From Plumapathes pennacea (taxonomy: Eukaryota > Cnidaria > Anthozoa > Antipatharia > Myriopathidae), in the NCBI GenBank assembly GCA_964036295.1, contig OZ038472.1:11714068-11778067 (forward strand): a stretch of 64,000 bases of DNA, in the 5' to 3' direction. Of this stretch, positions 1 to 10,767 are shown piece by piece (the first letter of the stretch is position 1; every line of letters begins with the position of its first letter). Below the pieces are notes generated by a model. That model ran no database searches. It was given only the letters and a program-made list of their open reading frames with translations, and was not told the origin of the DNA. The translations under genes were made by a program, and so were the position numbers.

Positions 1-800
1 GAAGGGTCCGCGTAACATGGAAAAAGCTTATGTAGCGCTGTTCTCCTGCTGCGTAACTAGAACATTACACCTGGACTTGGTGCGAGATCTCACAGCAGCA
101 ACCTTTATGAGATGTTTGAGAAGGTTCGCAGCCAGGAGAGGCGCTCCTTCACTCATTGTGTCTGTTAACGGTAAGACATTCAAGGCTACGGAGAAGGCTT
201 TGAGAGAGTTGTACGAACATCCAGAGGTGAGAGTCCATTTAGAGGAAAATCGCATGGACTGGAGATTCAATCTAGAAAGAGCTCCATGGTGGGGAGGGTT
301 CTTCGAACGCATTGTGGGAAGCGTCAAGCGATGCCTAAAGAAGAATCTGGGAGATGCCAGACTGTCCTATGATGAGCGCTGACAGCATTAATTGAAACAG
401 AAGGTACGTTAAATGCTAGGCCGCTGACCTATGAGTATGATGAACCAACTGGGGAATCACTGACACCGTCACACCTCATCTACGGTAGGCGAATTAGATC
501 AATGCCAGATGAAAGTAGTAGAGCCAACCGATGCTAGGCAAGCTTAGCTTGGCCATTTCTGGAGTAGATGGCGACGTGAATACTTGGCAGACTTGCGAGA
601 GCACCACGACAGCAAGAGTGGCAGCGTGCGAAGGGCGGCGGAGTTGGGTGATGTTGTAGTTGTGGCGGAAAAAGGTTTGAAGAGAAACAAGTGGACGATG
701 GGAGTTGTCGAGAGTTTGGTGCGTGGAAGTGATGATGTGGTCAGGGGTGCAGTAGTAAGGGAGACCCGTACAGAAGTTACACCCTATTGAAGTAAGGGCT
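1..800 (+). mobile_element. Decayed BEL/Pao LTR retrotransposon, integrase and DUF5641 end
   Basis: Frame 17-382 encodes the C-terminal half of a BEL/Pao-type integrase core. It includes the stretch before the last catalytic Glu (APWWGGFFERIVGSVKRC), which is strongly conserved in this family. After 375 two excess bases shift the frame. The downstream frame then shows the NARPLTY and SLTPSHLIYGRR signatures, and near 570-790 a DUF5641-like tail (REYLADLREHH, GDVVVV). The element is dead: the usual DNG Asp motif reads VNG (residues 50-51), the frame is broken, and the 5' part lies outside the window. No LTR was identified; a G run at about 942-961 follows shortly after. Old retrotransposon copies like this are common in cnidarian genomes. 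Confidence 0.85.
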
Positions 801-1560
801 GTAGGTGAAGCCCCAGAGCTGGTGGTGCCAGAACCACAAAATGAGAGGCCCAACGCAGAGTTTAGAGAGAAACATAAGCGCGCTGCAGCAGTATCTGCAA
901 GGGATAGGATCGCGATCGGAGCAATGCTTGACTCCTAAGTGGGGGGGGGGGGGGGGGGGGGGAGAGTGTTGTATTTTGGGTCAGGATTTCATCGCATAGT
1001 TAATTTAAGTAATTAAGATTCTGTTTATGTTACGTTAATGATTCTGCTTATGTTATGTTAATATTACACTACCAATAATTGATAATAAACTTTATTACTG
1101 TAAACCGAGACCTAATAATAATACAAATATTTATACAGGGTGATGCCTTCAGTGACATCAATGTTATCAGTGGCAGCCCAACACAAAAATCTAAAATAAA
1201 ATAGAAACTCTATTCTAAATATAAAGATGACTTTAGTAATAAGCTTCCTAAAACCTTTGAAAAGTACAAAGCCACTAAGACACTTATATGTCATATCTAA
1301 GAACTCTTAAGATTTAAAAACTCGTCATTTATACCCAACAGCAGTACCGCTGACTGCCGGACTAGCGCATCCTGCATACACTGTGAGTTGAAAAGTCACT
1401 GAAACCTCGTGACTGACACGAGGAGATTATGTAACAGATTGTGTAAGACGGAGTAAAAGAGTAAGGTGATTAAAGAACGCGAAAGATACAGTCCTAAAGT
1501 GTGCTTGTTGAACCGGCGGGTGGAAGTTCGAAGTTCTCGCGCAAGTGAGACCCACGGAGA
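801..1560. other. Intergenic stretch, no gene seen
   Basis: About 760 bp of AT-rich sequence after the retrotransposon fragment. It holds a G homopolymer of about 20 nt at 942-961 and no ORF with recognisable content. Short ORFs here have no family features. Confidence 0.5.
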
Positions 1561-1680
1561 CCAACGGTCCATGCTTGCGCTTAAGTTTGCGTTGCTAGTG
1601 AAACCAGGTATAAAGTGCGACTTGCGTAAAGTGTTGTTAAACCAGTATCTCTTCATGTGGACGTCATGCCGACAGACGTC
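1561..1680 (+). repeat. Dispersed repeat A, copy 1
   Basis: About 110 bp match 17650-17765 with many point differences. Shared blocks include GCTTGCGCTTAAGTTTGCGT (GAGCTTGCG in the other copy), GACTTGCGTAAA / GACATGCGTAAA, and TTCATGTGGACGTCAT. The same relative order in both copies shows an old dispersed repeat. Its class is unknown. Confidence 0.6.
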
Positions 1681-1899
1681 TTGCGCCGGGACTCGGGAAT
1701 TGAAGTTGCCTGTACAGTCCACACGGTCTGATGACGTCACGGCTGATCGGCTTATAAGGATTTGTATGAGAGATTTCACATTATATTTTACGCGTAAAAA
1801 TAATAAATCTTACTCTTAAAATCGTTTTAACAAGAGAAGAGTCCTTACTTTCCACCTATGATAACTTTTAAGGCAATTTTGTGTCGATTACGTTCCTGA

Positions 1900-2220
1900 A
1901 AACTGTTTGTGTGAACCGTCAGCTAAAGTTTCTCAACGGCGTCCAGTTTTCACACATCGATCAACAAAAATGTTTCCTCGTGCTTTAATAGACGCAACAA
2001 GCAGCCGCTTATAGATTACTCTGGTGAACTTTCGCCCGGGGGTGGACGTGTCGGTAATTACATAAGTATTTTTGTCTAAACTTCGGTATCAATTTTGTTT
2101 GGCTGATATGGGACACAAGTCTGAAATAAGGTTTGGGAAAAATCGAACAGTTTTGTCTGAAACAAGGTCGGGGTTTTGAAAACCGTGCCCAGATTTCTCA
2201 GGAGTACCCCTCTTCCCCCG
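1900..2220 (+). repeat. Dispersed repeat B plus gggtatc-type repeat, copy 1
   Basis: The block CCAGTTTTCACACATCGAT, followed by a GTGCTTT-ATAGA-GCAA-AAGCAG-CGCT order and a CCCGGGG run, recurs at 5240-5420 with substitutions. It then enters a segment (2080-2200) with degenerate TCTGAAA-AAGG / GTATCAATTTTG motifs. That motif set belongs to a family seen several times in this window, usually beside a G or C tract. Confidence 0.6.
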
Positions 2221-2269
2221 GGATGTTTCCGTCCATGCTCAGAATCCCAGTCTCCCACCGTCAAAATAG

Positions 2270-2410
2270 TTCCAAGCCCCTATTCCCTAATATGGCATGT
2301 CCGCATTCCCTCATTTCCGGAAAGCTTGCTCGTCGCCATGTTGTGCATGCGGGGAGGCGTTGCTCGAGATTTCCTCTTTTTGTGTGGATTTTATGATCTG
2401 TAAGCCTGAG
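2270..2410 (+). promoter_or_regulatory. Possible CpG-rich promoter and noncoding first exon
   Basis: This block is richer in CpG than its surroundings. It contains a perfect ETS-type palindrome TTTCCGGAAA near 2316-2325 and a GCCATGTTG (YY1-like) motif near 2335. A plausible splice donor (GCCTGAG|GTGAGA) follows near 2410. The first coding exon of the NLR gene begins 3 bp after a splice acceptor, so an upstream noncoding exon must exist. This block is a candidate, unproven, about 3.8 kb upstream. Confidence 0.3.
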
Positions 2411-5230
2411 GTGAGAAACTTATCAACATAACTTTGTTAATTTTGTGCTGTTTTAAGGGATTTTGAGCCGGAAGTTTACAGCGTTGTACCGTGGTGTACT
2501 CAGAGATTGAAAACATACACATTGTGATGATCTCGATCTCGATTGATCGAAGTTTATTTGTGCAACACAGGTATCGAATCCGTTTTGTGTGGCTATTGCG
2601 TGAGGCTGGTGTGATTTCGGTCTAGTCTGCCATAACGGGCTCGTTCACGGGCGTTCTACTCTAATTGAACGTTCTCGCTCGAAGGTCGAGCTACAGCTCA
2701 TCGATGCGACGCGAGCTGAAATAATTTATTTGATGGCTATTGAGGGGCAGGTGTCTCAGTTTTGAAAACCTAATTGCTGCGAAAAGCTAAAAGTCGCTGC
2801 GAAACGCAGTTTATGGGGAGGAAATTAAGTGATTTTTATATTGACACTACACTATAAATCTCTCCTGATTTCCGTGGTTACTAGCTGTCAGTGAACGTTT
2901 TCAATTCAAAATGTTAGAACCGTTTTCGCATGACTGTCAATAGTCTAGTAATCATGTCAATCATGCTTGGCATTTGTCTTGTTTCATTCAATGTCACAGT
3001 AGTTTAAATCAACTGCTCGATTCAATCACAGACTTATGTACCGATCAATTCGAAACTCGCACATCCCCCCCCCCCCCCCCCCCGGGCAACCCCCCGGGCA
3101 TTTGAACTTTTCGATTTTCCGATGGTCAAATTCCCCACCCTCGGGCCAAAATGACTGTTCAAATGCCCCGGTTTAAGGCTGAATTTAGTGGTCAAATGCC
3201 CCACCCCCGGGGCAAAAAAACGCTGAAAAACAGATACACGTCTAACAATTTGACCTGTTATTGTGAAAGTCGCGCACGTCCGAGCTCGATAACGGTGACT
3301 ACATTGGCTAAAATTGTTTCTTTAAGCGAATTACACTGTAGGAAGTAAATACGAGTGATTGCAAGACTGAAGCAGATTTATAAACTATTTATATACTGGG
3401 CAAAGGGAAAAAAGTCGAAGGGAATTGACACGTTTGTTGACAAGAAATGCCGCGAGTCGTGTTCCGACGCGCCAAGGGTATTAAAGTCATTCTGTTCCCA
3501 ATTTGGGCAGTATCGATATTACGGACAGCACAACAAATCAAGAATGCGATTGCCGAAGTAGTTTTTGCAGTGCCATTTTTAAGCGTCCCACCTTATTGCA
3601 GTTAAGACTGGTTAGTCCATCATGCTGCGTCAACAATTGACTTCCAAGTTTGAGCATCAGTGAATATGCATGAAGAAACGAGGAGACAGGAAGACATTTT
3701 CTGGAGTTATTTTGATTGTTATCATTGAATTTCTGAATTGCCAGTAGATCTGTTGCACTTCAGAACCATTATCACACAGGTTTTGGTAAATTCTCGGTTG
3801 TTTGACAAGTGTAAGTCAAAGTTGAAAGACCCATGATCAGTAACCACTGACAGCACAGAGTGACTTCAGCTTTTCAAAATTTTTCTATTGTTTGATTATA
3901 GTTGCTTTGCTTTGCATAATTTTTGCCAGCAACAAAAATACTGTACAGAACTGGAAGAAGAATTTAAATAGAATTTGACCAAAACCACAAGTAATGTCAA
4001 CAATATTAGTGTTTCAGATTTCACTTAAACTTATTCAACTTGAAACTCAGCCAAAAGAAGAAAGGTGTGTTTTCTTTAAGCAGTCATATTTAGTTTGGAT
4101 GCAGCCCAGGCTGAAGTATCATGGCCTATGATGAATATGTAGATCTTGAAGATAAAAAGCATTGCATGACATGAGTAATGAATTAGTCATGGATAGACTA
4201 TTGGCTGCACATACAAAAACTATTTGCCAGAGCTTGGTTGTTTTCAGCATCTCCTTTTGATGGTGAAGAATACTTGGGGTGAGACTGGCACTGTTCTGCA
4301 TACTGGTAGCATTCAATTTTGATTTTTCTTTCAGTGTTATATTACAAGTATAGGTAATTTATGTATAGGCCAGTATTAATTGGTGTAAGTTTTTATTCAC
4401 TTGTAATCTATGTTATGGTTTAAAAGTGCAGTTAGTGAAGCTGACACTTATCTTGTATGCAAAGAAAACAGTGAAAAGATTAGTGCTGATATGCAGAAGA
4501 AGTCATTTGTAGCTGGCGAATCCCACAAAGTAGTACATAGGGAGGTTTTTCATCTGGGAAGGGAATTCCAACAGTTTTTGCCTCCTGAACCTGTTTACTT
4601 TTCACAGGTCTTTCACCACATGGCCCCATTAGTGTGTTTGAGAGCTAAACAAATATACCATGTGTAAAAGCAGTGTGATTTATAAAGAGCGACATAACAA
4701 CTTTTCAGTCAAAAAATTTCCTTCACGCTCAATATTGTTTTATTTCACTTAAAGCCCTTGGATTATAGCTACAGCATACTGGAACAGTTGCTTGTCAAAT
4801 TGCTTGGAGGGAACTTGTGGTAAAAACTAGAGACCCTGGCAGGTCATAGCTATCAGATATGAAGGCGGACGGACTTTTTCCTCTAGCCCTCTTCCCCCAA
4901 AACTGGAGTAAAAAGCAAACTTGACAGAACTTTATTGAAACTTTAAACTGAGTTTGACAGGAAATTCCCTTCAGTAGCAGACACTTGCTAAGAAGGTGAG
5001 GATCCTGGGGGGGGGGGGGGGGGGGGGGGGAGGGGAGGGGAGAGTACCTGACATTTTAACACTACTACATAAAAAGACTATCAGTCATTATTTTATTGTA
5101 CTTGGTTGATCAGATCAATATTGAGATGATAATTTGATATGAAGCGTTCCAAAAATCATTTTTTGTCGTTAGTGAACACGTTTCCACAACAAATCAAGTG
5201 CAAGAGACTGGAAAAGTTTCCATCTTGTTT
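2411..5230. other. Upstream region or first intron of the NLR gene, repeats only
   Basis: No coding exon could be supported. Visible features: a C run at 3066-3083; a small internally repeated element at 3065-3220 (TCAAATGCCCC-type motif several times beside CCCCGGG); AT-rich single-copy-looking sequence from 3.3 to 4.9 kb; and a G-rich run at 5008-5040. The open frame at 4410-4667 has no family signature. Confidence 0.5.
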
Positions 5231-5239
5231 TGCTTGTGA

Positions 5240-5720
5240 ACCGGTCTTTTGTGCTTTTCCTTACAGTATTCGTGTGAACTAGCCTTAACATCAGCTAAAA
5301 TTTCTCAACATCATCCAGTTTTCACACATCGATGTCAACGAAAATTGTCCTTGTGCTTTTATAGAAGCAAGAAGCAGTCGCTCATAGATGACTGTGATGA
5401 ATTTTCACCCGGGGTTGGGGGTGTATTCCCATAAACATTTTGGGTATCAATTTTGTTTGGTCTTGAATAGGGTCGCAAATTAGAGCACTTTGTCTTAGAC
5501 AGGTAGCAAAATTTATATCTTTAGTCTTGAATAGGGTCAGGGTTTTATAGAGTCAGCTAGCCTGCAAACAGGCCCTCTTAGCTCGGAATGACCCCCCTCC
5601 CCTAAGTCCCATTCCAGGCTAAGAAAGCCTGTTCGCAGGCTAAGATCAAGAATCAATAGGAATTTGGGTAGGAAGTTTCCACCCTGGGAGGCACTCCCTT
5701 AAATTAAGGATGGGGGTGTG
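5240..5720 (+). repeat. Dispersed repeat B copy 2 joined to gggtatc-type repeat
   Basis: 5285-5420 matches 1925-2045 (CAGTTTTCACACATCGAT core, then CCCGGGG). It is followed by GTATCAATTTTGTTTGGTC, TTGAATAGGGTC and similar subrepeats, ending near a short inverted segment (GCCTGCAAACAGGC ... GCCTGTTCGCAGGC, about 5570-5640). The same subrepeats recur at 11.98-12.15 kb. Confidence 0.6.
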
Positions 5721-6184
5721 CCACTGAGTCCCTGTGACTCTGACCCTGTTCCAGAGTAAAGAAAGGCAATTTTGCAACTGTGTTCAAGACAAACTGGTGA
5801 AAATAGATACCCTGTTCCAGACTAGAGGCAACTCCACAAATCGGAAATGGCGTGCTTGAATAAACATGTGGCATTGTGTGATTTAAAGCAACAGTTCAGA
5901 GCTGTTTTACAGTGACAGACTCGACTATAAATCATCAAGGATTCTGGCAACCATTTGGTTGTGTTGTAGAAGTCACCTGTCAAAACTGCCCCTCCCAGAT
6001 GCCTGGGTTTTTACAAGGACCACAACAGCATTCTAATCAGTGACACATATACATGTAGGTTTTTCTTACGTAGTTTGTCAATAATAAAATTAATGTCAAA
6101 CATCTCATAGAAACATGCAACTTTGAGATCTGCATACATGAGTAAGTATGGCCATCTGACACTTTTCTATTTTGTTTTCCAGTC

Positions 6185-9100
6185 ATGGCAGCATCAAGAA
6201 GTGCACATCAAGATGAGCCTTTTCACCGCACAAAAATCAAGAAAAGAAATGAATCCATCTATGCAGTCAGAGAAGATACTACTGGCAAGAGGATAGGAAC
6301 AGCATGTGCCGTGAAGAAAATAACAGAGACTACAAAGGAATATTGCCTTTTGTCGTGGAACAAAATTGGACAAAATGGTGCACAGGAAATGATCGCAGAC
6401 CGCTATTCACACAAGTTTTCTAAACACAATGCAAAGCATAGTGTAAAGATTGCTAAGCCTGCAGAAGAAGATGGCCTTTCTTACTTCCAGCTGAACTGTA
6501 GGCCAAACAACTGCTTAAATTTAGTTGAGCACAACTTATCTCAACAAGAACTGAAAGTTGTTAAAGCAGGCTTTTCAGTGTACACTTTCATGGAGAGAGG
6601 TGTGATACAGCTGGACTTTAAACTGAACTGTGGTAAATATGAGCTGATTAAGATTCAGCCAGAGCAGAGTGGATTTGATGAGAGGTTTGCCATTGGAGCA
6701 CCAATCATTATTGAGCAGGGCCGGAGAAGAAAGGACACAGTCATTGGTGTTCTTGGAATGTCCACCAGTGGAAATCTAATTCCTATTTTTCACAGAGATG
6801 CTGGTGTGGGTAAGTAGAACTGCAGTGGAAATATCACACCATTCTCAGTCTATGTTAAGTCATAATAATGTAATATGTACCATGTATTATGTGTAATATG
6901 TACAGTTAACCTCATCGCCAAGGAGGCCGGAAGAGAGCATTACACACAAACAACAAAAGGATGCTATATGTAATGTGGCTAAATGTTACAGTACTTAGTT
7001 AGGCAAAGTTAGCATCAAGACTTGCTGGTTAGCAGTCGCTCCCTGCAGCCAGGGGTGACCCATGGCTTTCTGGGGCTTATCACGGGGCTTAACAGTCACT
7101 TCTTGCAGCATATGGTTGCATTCAATGTTGCTAGCTCGATTGTAGCAGGACCAATTTTGCACCTCACACCTCTCCCCCATGGTAAGTTAGATAGGTTTAG
7201 ATCTCCACTGATTATCAGTGCGACAGGTGCCTGGTGGTGGGCTGTGGCAGGGTTGCCATGGATACCTCCTTGGGCCCTCAGATACTGTGCTTAGCAACTC
7301 CCTCACCAGGCACCTATACCAGCAGAACAAAACCCAAGAAACAAGCTTTATTGTATGCATTTCCATTGACAAGCATTCTGCTGGAAACATTGGAAATTAG
7401 TTTGAAAAGGGTTCACATAAAGCATAAATCCTGTTGGACTAAAAAACAAGTGAAGATTGAAATTGTTTGATCATTTAGCTTAGGGCGAAGGAGGAAATCT
7501 TAATGAGAGAGAATAAACAGAATGTTGAAAATATAGCCCTGAAGGCCTCAACCCTAAGGATTCCCTACATTACTGTAGGTGTAAACACATCTTGTGTGTT
7601 TCTGTGTCACAATTAAACTGTGTGACAGAGTACAATATGTTTACTTCTGTGACTATTTCTACTGTTGCCATAATTAACATATATATTGATTTTCCCTTAG
7701 ATTTTGAAGAAGAAAGGCCTGTTGAGAACATCAGGGAACAATCTGGTAAGGTGGAAGAAGAACTTTATTATTCATGCATCTGGATTTTCCTTGTGATAGG
7801 GAAATGTGGCATAATTGTTTGATAATAATTAATAGCTCACTGTTTATGTGCCATAATTGTTTGATAATAATATCTCACTGTTTATTGAGTTAAGATGGAT
7901 TAATTATCTCTCTAACCTTCATGTTCCAAGCACTCAAACATCGGCATTTTTCCGAGAATTGTATTTTTCTGCCTGAGCCAAGGGGAGAATATTTAAGAAA
8001 TATATAACGCGTTCCCATGTAATATATAGAGGATATTACATAGTGGCGCGAAGATATGAATTTTATTTTCGAGTGGTAAAAACAATATTTTACGAACAAG
8101 CGCTTCGCGAGTGAGTAAAATATTGTTTTTACCACGAGAAAATAAACTCCATATCTTTAAGCCACCATGTAATTTTCTTTTTATTATATTAGACACGAGT
8201 GTTTTACGAGAAATTGCACAAACAACCGTGCAAAAGTGGGAAATGATGCCAACAATATCCTCACTAGTGAAGATATGGAAAATACGCCAGTCGGGTCCCG
8301 GATGTAGTTTCGTATGGATTTTACACACGGTATATTTTCCAGTAAAACACTCATGTCTATATAATACAGTCTCATCTAAACCTGCGGGAAGTTGGGAAAA
8401 CATGAGAATAGCGTAAGGAAACCACAAGGCCGCTGAGTGTTTTCCCGCTACTCGAGAATGCTCTTTAACCCCTGCACCCCTCCCCCTCCCCCTCCCCCCC
8501 CCCCCCCCCCCCTTTATGATTAATGGGTATACTACCCTGGGGGGTTATTCCCATATATTTCCAATATAGGGACATTCCGCCAAATAGGGTATCATTTTCA
8601 GGGTCCTCTGTCTTAAACAGGGTATCAAATTTTACATTTTTGTGTCTTAAACAGGGTTATTTTCTGAAGATCCAATATGAAATTATCAACTTTCTGACAC
8701 TCAACAGGTGTGCCATTGGAAAAAGAGCTGGATGACTTAGCCCAAGAAATCACTGATTGCTGGCAGTCTCTTGGGATACAACTTGGTTTGAAGAGTGCAA
8801 CTGTAGACAGTATTACTGCAAACAACATAGAGTACCCAAGCCCAGAACAAAAATCTTTTTGTATGCTGATAACTTGGCGAACCACAGGGTCTTCATCATA
8901 CATAAAACTCTGGGACGCTTTGAACCATCTGGGAAGGCAGGATTTGGCAGAGAAATACTGCAGTCGAAAGGTAAAGACAAGAATATAAACTAAGTTAACT
9001 AATGATAACAAATTGAAGGTTAACATGAGGACTTAATTGTTGGTCTGTGTTGCAACCAAATATTCAGTAATGATACAGTAGTAGTATTACATTACATTGC

Positions 9101-10717
9101 TTTGGTGCATCTGTTTAAAGTGATTATAAGAACAAAAAAGGCGTTGAATAATAAGTAATAATAATTGATTAATAATATTGTCCAGGCATAAATAATAAAT
9201 TGTACTTGTTTTGGTGCCTTTATGTTTTAGCTCTCATGAGCATTTTTTCCAGAGATTCTCGAGTAAGACATTACTGCAAGAAGCCAATTCAAGAAAGATT
9301 GATTCTTAAATTTTCTTGGTTGGTGATTATTGTGTGTTGAAACTCCTTTTGTTGTTTTCTTTAAATGTTGATGTTGAAGAGTTTTTCCTTGGACTCAAGG
9401 GCCAGTGGTTTGTGGATTGAGGGAGGGGAGGGCCTCCTACCCTACCCCACCCTGCTGCCCATTATTTTTGCTTTACACTTGATACAAGCTGATACAAGTT
9501 TGCCATATCCTAGGAACATTTCTGTACAATAAAATTGTCACTGATTTTATTTCACAAAGAGTACAGTAGGTTAAATAACTCCTGATGTTGTGGTCATGTG
9601 CAATTCTCTATTTTGTCTTTGGTTAGGTTGTGGAACAGTATGACGTACATGTACATGGTAATGGCTAGCATTTTAGTTTATATTCCCTTGATATACTTCT
9701 CTTTTTCACCGACCCTCAAATAATGGTTTTGTCCATGTGTATTTCCTGCATGTGTAGCTGACCTTTATTTACATGTACTTGATTCTATAAACCTCATGGG
9801 CCACAGCACTGAGATCAGTGATGTAAGTTTAGTTACATGAAAAACCAAACCTCAGGTCTGGTTATGGTTGTTTACACTTTGCAAAAATGATGCCTGTGAT
9901 AATGAAAGTACAAAGCGTGCCTTTATTGACCCAAGCTACAGTACATATACATGAATATGTAGTTGCTATATATTAAATGGTGTACTGTTTTGGAGCATAC
10001 TGTTTATAGTACATCAGTATATGGATACATATACACACATGTACATGCACAAATGTCTTTATAATGCAATGTTTCTTAATGTAACTCACAGTGCAACACC
10101 ATTGTAAGACAAGTGACAGAAGAAATTGCACATGTGACATCCCTTCTTTGCAATATGCAACACAAAAAAGTCGTGAGACAAGTTGCAGGAAATGTTGAGC
10201 AGTTCTTTTACTTTTTGCAACATTGCATGGTCTTGTTGCAACTAGTGACATGTACAGTACTTTGAAGCTTGTCTCGCATTGCATTGCAATTCTCAGCATT
10301 GTGAGACAATTTGCAGAAAAAAATACCTCGTGTGACATGGCCTTTTGTCAACAGGCAGAAAAGATCATGTCTTGTCCCATGTAATTTGCATTTTTATTTT
10401 CAGCACCTCCAGCCTCAAGGAAACGAAAGTTGAACACTTCATCAGGTACACTGAATGTGTCATATGTAAGATTATACTTAGAAATATGCCTTCCTGAGAT
10501 AAAGACCTGACATGCTGTGGCAGTGACTATTCTTGGGGGAAATAACCAAATTATAAGACTGGTAGCAGAAAACCAAATTTCAAACTTTTTTTTTTTCTTT
10601 TCATCAAATCCTCAAATATGGTTTACAAGTACCCCATGTGCATTCTTTGTGCAGCTGATCTTTATTTATGCGTACATGTATAGAGTGAGACTAAATCGTT
10701 AAATATGTTTATTATTA

Positions 10718-10767
<50 letters not shown>

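Noticed and set aside
4410..4667. 85-codon plus-strand frame upstream of the NLR gene as a possible coding exon
   Set aside because: No family signature, and no splice donor in a phase that would join it to the exon at 6185, which starts with its own ATG.
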